From NCBI RefSeq assembly GCF_018459925.1, contig NZ_CP075371.1, positions 2,232,001 through 2,296,000 of the forward strand: a DNA stretch of 64,000 bases. Direction: 5' to 3'. The notes under the pieces were generated by a model, which saw nothing but the letters and a program-made list of their open reading frames with translations, searched no databases and was not told the origin of the DNA. Of the stretch, positions 52,031-61,031 are shown piece after piece. The position numbers were made by a program, and so were the translations under genes. The stretch comes from Nocardioides aquaticus. Lineage in GTDB: Bacteria > Actinomycetota > Actinomycetes > Propionibacteriales > Nocardioidaceae. The stretch's first letter is position 1. The number at the start of each line of letters is the position of its first letter.

Positions 52031-52926
52031 GGGTGGTGGTCGCGCTCGGGGGCAACGCCCTGCTGCCGCGGGGCGAGGTCCCCGACGCCGTCGCCCAGGT
52101 CGCCCGGGTGTCCCGGGCGGCCCCCGCCCTGGCCCGGGTCGCCGCGGAGCACGAGGTGGTGCTGGTGCACGGCAACGGGCCCCAGGTCGGGATGCTGGCC
52201 CTCGAGACGGCCGCCGACGCCGCCCTGTCGCGGCCCTACCCTTTCAGCGAGCTCGTGGCGGAGACCCAGGGACTGATCGGCTACTGGTTGCAGCAGGGCC
52301 TGGTCAACGCGGGCCTGACCACCCCGGTCGTGACGCTGGTGACGCAGACCCTGGTGGCCGCCGACGACCCGGCCTTCGCCGACCCCACCAAGTTCGTCGG
52401 GAGCGTCTACGACGAGGCGCGGGCGCACGAGCTGGCCGCACGCGAGGGCTGGACGGTCCGTCCAGACGGTGCCGGCTGGCGCCGCGTCGTGGCCTCCCCG
52501 CTGCCGACCGACGTGCTCGAGGTCGACACCGCCCGGCTGCTGCTCGAGCACGGGACGACGGTGGTGCTGGCCGGGGGCGGCGGGGTCCCGGTCGTCGAGG
52601 GGGTCCACGGTCTCACCGGGGTCGACGCCGTCGTCGACAAGGACTTCGTGGCCGCCCTGGTCGCCACCCGGCTCGGCGCCGACGCGCTGGTGCTGCTCAC
52701 CGACGTGCCCGCGGTGATGGCCGGCTGGGGCACTCCCGGCCAGCGAGCTCTCGGGGAGGTGCGCGCCGCGGACCTCGTGCTCGACGACTTCCCCGCCGGG
52801 TCGATGGGCCCCAAGGTCGCTGCGGCGGCGGGGTTCGTCACGGGCACCGGCGGACGGGCCGCGATCGGCTCGCTGGACGACGCCGCCGCGGTGGTGGCCG
52901 GGACGGCCGGCACGCAGGTGCGCTGA
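52027..52926 (+). CDS. arcC: Carbamate kinase
   Basis: 299 aa. Family marks: VVVALGGNALLPRGE at the start, VLVHGNGPQVGMLALE, the VIDKD-like AVVDKDFVAALVATRLGAD and AGSMGPKVAAAAGFV near the C-terminus. It converts carbamoyl phosphate + ADP to ATP + carbamate, completing the arginine deiminase pathway whose other genes lie at 39.4-43.2 kb. Separated from them, it sits between devR and the CtpF-like ATPase with its own DosR-like box. Confidence 0.94.
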   Translation: MRVVVALGGNALLPRGEVPDAVAQVARVSRAAPALARVAAEHEVVLVHGNGPQVGMLALETAADAALSRPYPFSELVAETQGLIGYWLQQGLVNAGLTTPVVTLVTQTLVAADDPAFADPTKFVGSVYDEARAHELAAREGWTVRPDGAGWRRVVASPLPTDVLEVDTARLLLEHGTTVVLAGGGGVPVVEGVHGLTGVDAVVDKDFVAALVATRLGADALVLLTDVPAVMAGWGTPGQRALGEVRAADLVLDDFPAGSMGPKVAAAAGFVTGTGGRAAIGSLDDAAAVVAGTAGTQVR

Positions 52927-52931
52927 GCCCC

Positions 52932-55655
52932 TCAGCCGGTGGGCGTGCGCGCGCGACGGCGTACGGCGCGGGCCTTGTCCGCGGCGATCACGGCCGTGAC
53001 CACGGCGGCCGCGGTCAGCACGCGGGCCCAGGAGGCGAGGTCCAGCGGCGCCGTGCCGAAGACGGTGTTCATCACCGGCAGGTAGGTGAACGCGGCCTGG
53101 GCGAGTAGCTGCACGACGATCCCGCCGACCACCCACGGGTTGGACAGCAGGCCGAGCCGCCAGGTGGCCCGGGTCTGGGACCGGCAGCTGACCAGGTAGG
53201 CGATCTCGACCAGCACGAAGACGCTCACCGCCGCCGTGCGCGCCTCGGCCAGGCCGCTGCCGGCGGCGAGCGCGGCGTCGAAGACCCAGGACGACGCCGC
53301 CACCAGGAGCCCCGCCACCAGCACGGTGCGCCAGACCAGGGGACCGGTGAGCAGCGGCCGGTCCGGCGCCCGTGGCGGGCGCAGCATCACCCCGGGCTCC
53401 CGCGGCTCGAAGGCCAGCGTCAGGCCGAGCAGGACCGCGGTGGTCATGTTGATCCACAGGATCTGCGTCGGCAGGATCGGCAGCGCGGTGCCGAGGAGCA
53501 CGGCCACCAGGATCACCAGGCCCTCGCCCATGTTGGTCGGCAGCGTCCAGAGGATGAACTTCACCAGGTTGTCGAAGACGCCCCGGCCCTCCTCGACCGC
53601 GGCCTCGATCGTCGCGAAGTCGTCGTCCAGCAGGACCATGTCGGCGGCGTCCTTGGCCACCTCGGTGCCGCCGAGGCCCATCGCGATGCCGATGTCGGCG
53701 CGCCGCAGCGCCGGAGCGTCGTTGACGCCGTCGCCGGTCATCGCGACGACGTGCCCCTGGGCCTGCAGCGCCGTGACCAGCCGCAGCTTCTCCTCCGGGG
53801 CGACCCGCGCGAAGACCCGGGTCGAGGTGATGGCGGCGCCGTACGCCTCGTCGTCGAGCGAGGCCAGCTCGGCGCCGGTCAGGACGACCGGGCGGTCGGT
53901 GCGGGGGTCGAGGTGCAGCTCCGCGGCGACCGCCGCCGCGGTGGCCGCGTGGTCGCCGGTGATCATCCTGACCTCGATCCCGGCCGCCAGGCAGGCGGCG
54001 ATCGCGGCCGCGGCGGCCGGCCGGGGCGGGTCGAGCATGGCCTGCAGGCCGGTCAGCACCAGGTCCGTGCGGTGCAGGTCGGCGGGGGTGAAGTCGACCG
54101 CGGAGCCGTCGACGTCGACCGCCGTGGCGAGCACCCGCAGGCCCCGCGCGGCCAGGTCGTCCACCGCCTGCGACAGCGCGGCGTGGTCGAGCGGCTCCGT
54201 GGTCCCGTCGGCACGCATCTGCAGGTCGCACAGGGCAGCGACCTGTTCCACCGCCCCCTTCACCAGCACCACACCGGTGCGGTCGTCCGCCTGGTGCAGC
54301 GTGGCCATGAAGGGACGCCGCGCGTCGAAGGGGATGGTCGCGGTCCGCGCGAGCCCTCTGCCGGGTACGCCGGCGACGTCGGTCTTGAGCGCGGCCACCT
54401 TCATCGCGCCCTCCGTGGGGTCGCCGGTCAGCAGCCACTGGCTGCCGTCGTGGTCGAGCCCCGCATCGTTGCACCACGACCCGGCCGTCAGGCTCCAGCG
54501 CAGTGCCGCGTCCCGCGCGGTGTCGGCCACCGCCCCGTCCCTGGTCACCTGCCCGTCCGGGTCGTACCCGGCGCCGGAGACGTCGTAGCTGCCGTCCGGG
54601 GTCCACACCGCGCGCACCGTCATCTGGTTGGTGGTCAGCGTGCCGGTCTTGTCGGTGCAGATCACGGTGGTGCCGCCGAGCGTCTCGACCGCGGGGAGGC
54701 GCCGGACGACGGCGTGGCGGTGGACCAGGCGGGTGACGCCGATGGCCAGCACCACCGTGACCGCGGCGGGCAGCGCCTCGGGGATGGCTCCGACCGCCAG
54801 GGCGACGGCAGCGGTGAACATCGACGCGGCGTCTTGTCCGCGCAGGAGCCCGACGGCGAAGGTGACCGCGGCCAGGGCGACGATGACGACGGTCAGCAGG
54901 GAGCTGAAGCGGGCCAGCTTGCGGGTCAGCGGGGTCGCCAGGAGCTCGGCCCCGCTCACCATCCGGTGGATGGCTCCGAGCTCGGTGTCCTCGCCGGTGG
55001 CCACCACCAGGCCCTGGGCCGACCCGGTGCGGACCAGGGTCCCGGCGTGGAACATGGTGCACCGGTCGGCGACCCGGGTCTCCGCGGGCAGGACCGCGTC
55101 ACGCTTGGCGACCGGGTCCGACTCCCCGGTCAGCGCCGACTCGTCGACCCGCACGTCGTCGGCGCCGACCAGCCGCAGGTCCGCGGGCACCTTGTCCCCG
55201 GGCTGGAGGGCGACGAGGTCGCCAGGCACGAGGTCGGCCGAGCCGACGGTGCGCAGCCGGCCGTCGCGCACCACCCTGGCCTCGGCGAGCGCGAGGGAGC
55301 GCAGGCCCTCCAGCGCCGCGAGGGCCCGGGTCTCCTGGATGAACCCGACGGTCGCGTTGACCAGGACCACCGCCGCGATGACCGAGGCGTCGACGTACTC
55401 GCCGAGCACCAGGGTGGTGGCGGCCGCGGCCAGCAGCACGTAGATCAGGGGGTCGGCGAGCTGGCCCAGGGCCCGGCGCCACGCCGGGTCGCCGGTGGCC
55501 TCCGGCAGGACGTTGGGCCCGTGGTCCGCCAGGCGGGTCGCCGCCTCGGCCTCGCCCAGCCCGTCGCGTCCGTCGGTGCCGAGGCGCTCGACCTCGTCCA
55601 CCACCGCGCGGGCGTGCGGGCGCGACGACGTGCGCGGTGCCAGGTCGAGGTCCAT
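52932..55655 (-). CDS. ctpF: P-type cation ATPase, CtpF-like (P2A)
   Basis: 907 aa, about the length of M. tuberculosis CtpF. Ten likely helices, actuator motif DESALTGES, phosphorylation site VICTDKTGTLTTNQM, hinge MTGDGVNDAPALRRADIGIAMG. Helix 4 AIPEALPAAVTVVLAIG is of the calcium-pump type, and helix 6 has QILWINMTTAVLLGLTLAFEP as I recall for CtpF. CtpF is a DosR-regulon member linked to calcium export. The Glu/Asn pattern supports Ca2+ or a similar ion, but this is inferred. A DosR-like box lies 58 bases before the ATG. Convergent with arcC, 5 bases apart; divergent from devS. Confidence 0.9.
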   Translation of the reverse strand: MDLDLAPRTSSRPHARAVVDEVERLGTDGRDGLGEAEAATRLADHGPNVLPEATGDPAWRRALGQLADPLIYVLLAAAATTLVLGEYVDASVIAAVVLVNATVGFIQETRALAALEGLRSLALAEARVVRDGRLRTVGSADLVPGDLVALQPGDKVPADLRLVGADDVRVDESALTGESDPVAKRDAVLPAETRVADRCTMFHAGTLVRTGSAQGLVVATGEDTELGAIHRMVSGAELLATPLTRKLARFSSLLTVVIVALAAVTFAVGLLRGQDAASMFTAAVALAVGAIPEALPAAVTVVLAIGVTRLVHRHAVVRRLPAVETLGGTTVICTDKTGTLTTNQMTVRAVWTPDGSYDVSGAGYDPDGQVTRDGAVADTARDAALRWSLTAGSWCNDAGLDHDGSQWLLTGDPTEGAMKVAALKTDVAGVPGRGLARTATIPFDARRPFMATLHQADDRTGVVLVKGAVEQVAALCDLQMRADGTTEPLDHAALSQAVDDLAARGLRVLATAVDVDGSAVDFTPADLHRTDLVLTGLQAMLDPPRPAAAAAIAACLAAGIEVRMITGDHAATAAAVAAELHLDPRTDRPVVLTGAELASLDDEAYGAAITSTRVFARVAPEEKLRLVTALQAQGHVVAMTGDGVNDAPALRRADIGIAMGLGGTEVAKDAADMVLLDDDFATIEAAVEEGRGVFDNLVKFILWTLPTNMGEGLVILVAVLLGTALPILPTQILWINMTTAVLLGLTLAFEPREPGVMLRPPRAPDRPLLTGPLVWRTVLVAGLLVAASSWVFDAALAAGSGLAEARTAAVSVFVLVEIAYLVSCRSQTRATWRLGLLSNPWVVGGIVVQLLAQAAFTYLPVMNTVFGTAPLDLASWARVLTAAAVVTAVIAADKARAVRRRARTPTG

Positions 55656-55712
55656 GGCCCGAGCCTGCGGCAGCGGGTGGGACCCGGGCAGAGCCCGACG
55701 CCTCCGCCGGTC

Positions 55713-55726
55713 GGGACCTGCGGCAG
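55713..55726. promoter_or_regulatory. DosR-like box before ctpF
   Basis: GGGACCTGCGGCAG; the first 12 bases equal the box at 31511, with AG for CC at the end. Its near edge is exactly 58 bases from the ctpF ATG at 55655. It lies 81 bases from the devS start on the other side. Confidence 0.65.
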
Positions 55727-55807
55727 GGGCACCGACGTGCGTACGGTGGGTGGTGCCCGCGTTCCGACGGCCTCGGACAGCGTCCACCGAGACACCAGGA
55801 GCGCGCC

Positions 55808-57505
55808 GTGCCGATGCGTGAACCGACCGGAGACCACCCCGGGGTGTCCGAGCTGCGCACGACCACCCCCGCGCAGCTGCGACGGCTGATCCAGGCCAAC
55901 CGGCTCGCCGTCGAGTACCTCGACCTCCCGCGTACGCTGCGCCAGATCGTGGAGGCCGCCGTCGACCTGGTCGGGGCGCCGTACGCCGCGATCGGGGTGC
56001 TCGGCACCGACGGCATGCTGGAGCAGTTCGTGCACACCGGGATGGACGAGGCCACCGTGGCGGCGATCGGCGACCTGCCGGTCGGGCGCGGGCTGCTGGC
56101 CCCGCCGTCCGAGGACCCCCGTCCGGTGCGCCTCGGCTCCATCACCGACGACCCCCGCTCGGTCGGCGTGCCCGCGGGCCACCCGGCCCTCGTCAGCTTC
56201 CTCGGGGTCCCGCTCCAGGTGCGCGACGAGGTGTACGGCCACCTCTACCTGGCCGACACCGAGCCGGGGGCGTTCAACCAGGACGACCAGGTGCTGGTCG
56301 AGGCGCTGGCCACCACGGCCGGCATCGCGATCGACCACGCCCGGCTCTTCGGTGAGAGCCAGCGCCGCGAGCGGTGGACCGCGGTGACCACGGAAATCAC
56401 CCAGGAGCTGCTGAGCGCCTCCGAGGCCGACGCCCTGCAGCTGGTCGCCGACCGGGTCCGTGAGCTCGCCGGTGCCGCGCTGGTGGAGGTCGTGCTGACC
56501 CACGGCAGCGTCGATCCCTTCGACGACGTCCGCGCGGACCGGGTCAGCGGGGCGTCGGGCTCCCGGGTGCTGGGCCGGCGCCTCCCGGTGGGCGACGGCC
56601 TCGTGCGGCGCTGCCTGAGCACGCGTCGGCCCCAGCTGGTGGACGAGCTGCTCGACGAGCTGCTCGACGAGCAGGGCGAGCCCGCCCCGCGCTACCTCCC
56701 GGTCGCGGAGTGCGGGCCGGCGATGGCCCTCCCGCTGACCTCGGAGGTCGGGATGCGGGGCAGCATCCTGGTGCTCCGCGACCGGGGACAGCCCCGGTTC
56801 ACCGAGCTCGACCTGGACGTCGCCGCGTCCCTCGCCGACCACGCCGCCCTGGCGCTGGACCGGGCCGACGCCCGGGTCGCCCGGGTCCGTCTGGACCAGG
56901 TGGACGAGCGGGACCGGATCGCCCGCGACCTGCACGACCACGTCGTGCAACGGCTCTACGCGGCCGGCCTGGGGATCCAGAGCGTCCGCTCCGCGCTGCC
57001 CGAGGGGCCGCTGCCGGACCGCCTCGGGGCCCAGGTCGACGAGCTCGACGCCACCATCCGTCAGGTGCGGACCACGATCTTCGGCCTGCACGACACCGGC
57101 GCCGAGGACGCCGGGCTGCGGACCAAGGTGCTCGCGGTCGTCGCGGCCACCGGGCACCTGCTGAGCGAGCCGCCCGCGGTCACCTTCCGTGGGCCGCTCG
57201 ACCTGCTCGTCGACCCGCCGATGCACGAGGACGTCGAGGCCGTCGTGCGCGAGGGCCTCAGCAACGCCGGCCGGCACGCCCGGGCGCGGAACGTCGCGGT
57301 CGCGGTCGAGGCCGACCCGTCCTCCCTGGTGGTGCGGGTCCGCGACGACGGGGTCGGCCTCGGCGCCGGCACGCGCCGCAGCGGGCTGGACAACCTGCGG
57401 ATCCGCGCCGAGCGCCGTGGCGGGTCCCTCGTGGTGGGCGCGCCGGACGCCGGCGGCACCCGGCTGACCTGGACCGTGCCGCTGGGCGCCGCGGCGGGCG
57501 GCTGA
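55808..57505 (+). CDS. devS: DevS/DosT-like heme GAF sensor histidine kinase
   Basis: 565 aa, close to DevS length, no membrane helix. Two GAF domains: GAF-A at about residues 45-180 with VPAGHPALVSFLGVPLQVRDEVYGHLYLAD, where His125 aligns with the heme-binding His of DevS (149) and DosT; GAF-B at about 205-350. HisKA_3 with the phospho-acceptor His376 (RIARDLHDHVVQRLYAAG) and HATPase_c (VREGLSNAGRHARA, RDDGVGLG, SGLDNLRIRAERRGG). Predicted to sense O2, NO or CO through heme and phosphorylate DevR. GTG 55808 is chosen because AGGAG lies six bases upstream; ATG 55814 is an alternative. Confidence 0.88.
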   Translation: MPMREPTGDHPGVSELRTTTPAQLRRLIQANRLAVEYLDLPRTLRQIVEAAVDLVGAPYAAIGVLGTDGMLEQFVHTGMDEATVAAIGDLPVGRGLLAPPSEDPRPVRLGSITDDPRSVGVPAGHPALVSFLGVPLQVRDEVYGHLYLADTEPGAFNQDDQVLVEALATTAGIAIDHARLFGESQRRERWTAVTTEITQELLSASEADALQLVADRVRELAGAALVEVVLTHGSVDPFDDVRADRVSGASGSRVLGRRLPVGDGLVRRCLSTRRPQLVDELLDELLDEQGEPAPRYLPVAECGPAMALPLTSEVGMRGSILVLRDRGQPRFTELDLDVAASLADHAALALDRADARVARVRLDQVDERDRIARDLHDHVVQRLYAAGLGIQSVRSALPEGPLPDRLGAQVDELDATIRQVRTTIFGLHDTGAEDAGLRTKVLAVVAATGHLLSEPPAVTFRGPLDLLVDPPMHEDVEAVVREGLSNAGRHARARNVAVAVEADPSSLVVRVRDDGVGLGAGTRRSGLDNLRIRAERRGGSLVVGAPDAGGTRLTWTVPLGAAAGG

Positions 57506-57534
57506 GCGTCACACCCCCCGCAGCCCGGGCCGCC

Positions 57535-58467
57535 TCAGCCGGGGGGCGACCCGGCCGCGACCACCGCGACGCTGCAGTGCGCGTGCTCGACCACCCTCGT
57601 GACGACCGAGTCGTGCACGAGGTCGTCCACCGGACCCCGGCGTCGCGCCGCGACGACCAGGAGGGAGGCGCGGTGCGAGGCAGCGATCAGCTGCTGGTCA
57701 CGCACGCCCCGCTCGAGGACCAGCTCGTCCTTCACCTCGGGGTACCGCTCGCGCATGCCGGCGACGGACTCCGACAACAGCTCCCGGTGGTCTGCGACGT
57801 CGTCGTCGCGGACCAGGTGCACCCCGGTCCGGCGGAAACGGTCGTCGTCGACGACGTGCAGGGCGGTCAGGGGAAGGTGCCGCTGCGCCGCGATCCGGTA
57901 GGCCACCTCGACCGCGGCCTCGGAGTCCGCGGTCCCGTCGACGTCGACCACGACGCACCGGGGGCGACGGGTGCGCTCCTCGCCCCGCACCACCACGACG
58001 GTGCCGGTGGCGAGGCGGCTGACCGCGACGCTGACGGATCCGAGCAGGAGGCTGACGACCGGACCGCGGCCCCGCGAGCCCACGACCGTGAGGTCGGCGT
58101 CCCCGGACAGCGCGGTGAGGGCGTGGCGGGGGTCGTGCGTGCTGAGGACGGACCGGACCACCAGCGACGGGTCGGCCCGCACGGCGCGGGCCTCGGCCGC
58201 GGCCAGCAGGGAGCGGCCGGTCGCGCGCAGGTCGTCCACCACGGCGCGCAGGTCCGTGCCGGGGGTCCCCATCCACAAGGTCTCGCCCGCCGCGCTGAGG
58301 TGCGCCGCGTGCACGACGGTCAGGGCGCGGTGCTCGAGCCGCGCCTGCAGCACCGCCCAGTCCAGGGCCCGGTCGGACTGGACCGAGCCGTCGATCCCGA
58401 CGACGACGGTGCCCGGCGGCGGTGCGCTGCTGCCGGACAGGACGTGAGGGGCGGTGAGGGTGGTCAT
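57535..58467 (-). CDS. Universal stress protein, tandem UspA domains
   Basis: 310 aa. Domain 1 GTVVVGIDGSVQSDRALDWAVLQARLEHRALTVVHAAHLSAAGETLW, ending DLTVVGSRGRGPVVSLLLGSVSVAVSRLATGTVVVVRG; domain 2 CVVVDVDGTADSEAAVEVAYRIAAQRHLPLTALHVV. Close paralogue of the USP at 37.6-38.5 kb, with which it shares the HAAHL-AGETLW segment. Divergent from phosphoketolase, with one box between them. It converges with devS, 29 bases apart. Confidence 0.92.
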   Translation of the reverse strand: MTTLTAPHVLSGSSAPPPGTVVVGIDGSVQSDRALDWAVLQARLEHRALTVVHAAHLSAAGETLWMGTPGTDLRAVVDDLRATGRSLLAAAEARAVRADPSLVVRSVLSTHDPRHALTALSGDADLTVVGSRGRGPVVSLLLGSVSVAVSRLATGTVVVVRGEERTRRPRCVVVDVDGTADSEAAVEVAYRIAAQRHLPLTALHVVDDDRFRRTGVHLVRDDDVADHRELLSESVAGMRERYPEVKDELVLERGVRDQQLIAASHRASLLVVAARRRGPVDDLVHDSVVTRVVEHAHCSVAVVAAGSPPG

Positions 58468-58524
58468 GGGGCCACCGTGGTCCGGCGGAGGACCCGACCA
58501 CCACGGCCGATCGGTCACCGCCGG

Positions 58525-58538
58525 TGGTCCTAGGTCCC
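58525..58538. promoter_or_regulatory. DosR-like box shared by divergent USP and phosphoketolase
   Basis: TGGTCCTAGGTCCC (reverse GGGACCTAGGACCA), 58 bases from the USP ATG at 58467 and 59 bases from the phosphoketolase ATG at 58598, so almost centred between the genes. One palindrome could drive both. Confidence 0.6.
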
Positions 58539-58597
58539 GCCCTGCCGGGCCGTCGTCCCCCTGCGCGACCGACTGCCCCGGCCGCACGCTGGGAGGC

Positions 58598-60994
58598 ATG
58601 ACGACGGCCCTCGACCCGGACCGCGCGGTCCTGCCCGAGCCCCCGCGGCTCCCCGACCTGACCGGGCGTGACGCCGAGGTGGTCGACGCGTGGTGGCGCG
58701 CGGCGATGTACCTGACGGTCGCCCAGATCTACCTCCAGGAGAACGCGCTGCTGCGCGAGCCGCTGCTGGCCGCGCACATCAAGCCCCGCCTCCTCGGGCA
58801 CTGGGGCACCAGCCCGGGGCTGGCCCTGGTCTACGCCCACGCCTCACGCCTGGTCCGGGAGACCGGTCAGCGCGCGGTCTACCTGGCCGGGCCCGGCCAC
58901 GGCGGTCCCGCGCTCGTCGCCGCGTCCTGGCTGGAGGGGACGTGGAGCGAGACGTACCCCGACCTGACCCGTGACGCCGCCGGGCTGCGACGCCTGGTCC
59001 GACAGTTCTCCACGCCCGGCGGGATCCCGAGCCACGTCTCGGTGACCACCCCGGGGTCGATCCACGAGGGCGGCGAGCTCGGCTACGTGCTGCTGCACGC
59101 CTTCGGGGCCGTGATGGACGACCCCGGCCTGCTGGCCGTCGCCGTCGTGGGGGACGGCGAGGCCGAGACCGGCCCCCTCGAGGGGTCGTGGAAGGGGATC
59201 TCCTTCCTCGACCCGGTCCGTGACGGGGCCGTGCTGCCGGTGCTGCACCTCAACGGGGCCAAGATCAGCGGCCCCACCGTGCTGGGCCGCAAGGACCCCG
59301 CCGAGGTGCGCGCCCTGCTGAGCGGGCACGGCTACGAGGTCCTCGAGGTCGAGGGCTCCGACCTGCCCGGCATGCACCACCGGTTCGCCGCGGCGCTGGC
59401 CACCGCCTGGCAGCGGATCCGCGACATCCAGCAGGCCGCGCGGACCGGGGAGTGGGACGGGACCCGGCCGCGGTGGCCGATGATCGTGCTCCGGTCCCCG
59501 AAGGGCTGGACCGGCCCGCACGAGGTCGACGGCGTCCTGGTCGAGGGCACGTTCCGCTCCCACCAGGTGCCCCTGTCCCGGGTGCGCGAGGACCCCGCGC
59601 ACCTCGCGATGCTGGAGCGGTGGCTGCGGTCGTACCGGCCCGAGGAGCTCTTCGACGCCGCCGGACGCCCCACCACGACGCTCCAGGACCCCGTCGGGGA
59701 CCTGCGGCTGAGCGCCGCGCCGGCCGCCAACGGCGGCGCCACCACCCGGGCGCTGGCGCTGCGGGACCTGAGGGCGTACGCCGTCGACGTCCCGGCCCCC
59801 GGCGTGGTCCGGCAGGAGTCGACCCGCCGGCTGGGGCGGATGCTGCGCGACGTCTACGTCGACAACCCGACCAGCTTCCGGCTCTTCTGCCCCGACGAGA
59901 CCACCAGCAACCGGCTGGGCGACGTCCTGGACGTCTCCGACCGTGCCTTCGCCGAACGGGTCGAGCCCGAGGACGACCACCTCGCCCACGCCGGGCGGGT
60001 GATGGAGGTGCTCTCCGAGCACAGCTGCCACGGCTGGCTGGAGGGCTACACCCTCACCGGCCGGCACGGCCTGTTCGCGACCTACGAGGCCTTCGCGATG
60101 GTCAGCGCCTCCCAGACCGTCCAGCACATGAAGTGGCTCGAGGAGGCCGCGGCGCTGCCCTGGCGGGCACCGGTGCCGAGCCTCAACCTGCTGCTCACCT
60201 CGACCGCCTGGCGCAACGATCACAACGGCTTCTCCCACCAGGGCCCCGGCCTGCTGCAGGTCGTGCTGACCCACCGCGGCTCGGTCACCCGGATCTACCT
60301 CCCGCCGGACGCCAACTGCCTGCTCGCGGTCGCCGAGCACTGCCTGGGCTCGCGCTCGTACGTGAACCTGGTGGTCATCGACAAGCAGCCGCAGCTGCAG
60401 TGGCTCGACCTCGACGCCGCGGCCGCGCACTGCGCCGCCGGCGCGGGGACCTGGGCCTGGGCCGGGCACGACCCCGGTCCTGAGGAGCCCGACGTCGTCC
60501 TGGCCTGCGCGGGGGACACCCCGACCCTGGAGACCGTCGCGGCGGCGCAGATCCTGCGGGAACGGCTGCCGCGGCTGCGCACCCGGGTGGTCAACGTCGT
60601 CGACCTGATGTCGCTGAGCCCCGACCACCCGCACGCCCTGGCCGAGACCCACTTCCGCGAGCTCTTCACCGACACCGTCGACGTGGTCTTCGCCTTCCAC
60701 GGGTTCCCGGGCGCGGTCCACCAGCTGGTCCACGGCCGTCCCGCCCCGGGGCGCTTCCACGTCCGGGGGTTCATCGAGCAGGGCACCACGACCACCCCGT
60801 TCGACATGACGGTGCTGAACCGGATCTCGCGCTTCCACCTCGTCATCGAGGCGATCGAGCGGGCCCGTACGACGCCGCCCGGCGCGCAGGCCGTCGTGGA
60901 CTGGTGCCACGAGCGGCTGGCCGAGCACCACGCGTACGTGCGCGAGCACTTCGAGGACCTCCCGGCGATCCGGGACTGGAGCCTCGAGGGCTGA
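58598..60994 (+). CDS. xfp: Phosphoketolase (xylulose 5-phosphate/fructose 6-phosphate)
   Basis: 798 aa, normal for the family. N-terminal GHWGTSPGLALVYAH, GPGHGGPALVAASWLEGTWSE, thiamine-diphosphate site VVGDGEAETGPLEGSWKGISFLDP, then LHLNGAKISGPTVL; later SHQVPL, CPDETTSNR and GLFATYEAFAM. It splits xylulose 5-phosphate (or fructose 6-phosphate) with phosphate to acetyl phosphate plus glyceraldehyde 3-phosphate (or erythrose 4-phosphate), giving a route to ATP without oxygen if acetate kinase is present elsewhere. ATG follows GGGAGG with a one-base gap; upstream in-frame codons are not family-like. Box shared with the divergent USP. Confidence 0.93.
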   Translation: MTTALDPDRAVLPEPPRLPDLTGRDAEVVDAWWRAAMYLTVAQIYLQENALLREPLLAAHIKPRLLGHWGTSPGLALVYAHASRLVRETGQRAVYLAGPGHGGPALVAASWLEGTWSETYPDLTRDAAGLRRLVRQFSTPGGIPSHVSVTTPGSIHEGGELGYVLLHAFGAVMDDPGLLAVAVVGDGEAETGPLEGSWKGISFLDPVRDGAVLPVLHLNGAKISGPTVLGRKDPAEVRALLSGHGYEVLEVEGSDLPGMHHRFAAALATAWQRIRDIQQAARTGEWDGTRPRWPMIVLRSPKGWTGPHEVDGVLVEGTFRSHQVPLSRVREDPAHLAMLERWLRSYRPEELFDAAGRPTTTLQDPVGDLRLSAAPAANGGATTRALALRDLRAYAVDVPAPGVVRQESTRRLGRMLRDVYVDNPTSFRLFCPDETTSNRLGDVLDVSDRAFAERVEPEDDHLAHAGRVMEVLSEHSCHGWLEGYTLTGRHGLFATYEAFAMVSASQTVQHMKWLEEAAALPWRAPVPSLNLLLTSTAWRNDHNGFSHQGPGLLQVVLTHRGSVTRIYLPPDANCLLAVAEHCLGSRSYVNLVVIDKQPQLQWLDLDAAAAHCAAGAGTWAWAGHDPGPEEPDVVLACAGDTPTLETVAAAQILRERLPRLRTRVVNVVDLMSLSPDHPHALAETHFRELFTDTVDVVFAFHGFPGAVHQLVHGRPAPGRFHVRGFIEQGTTTTPFDMTVLNRISRFHLVIEAIERARTTPPGAQAVVDWCHERLAEHHAYVREHFEDLPAIRDWSLEG

Positions 60995-61031
60995 GGTCGC
61001 ACGGGTCGCACGGGCGGGCCGGTCAGGCCGG

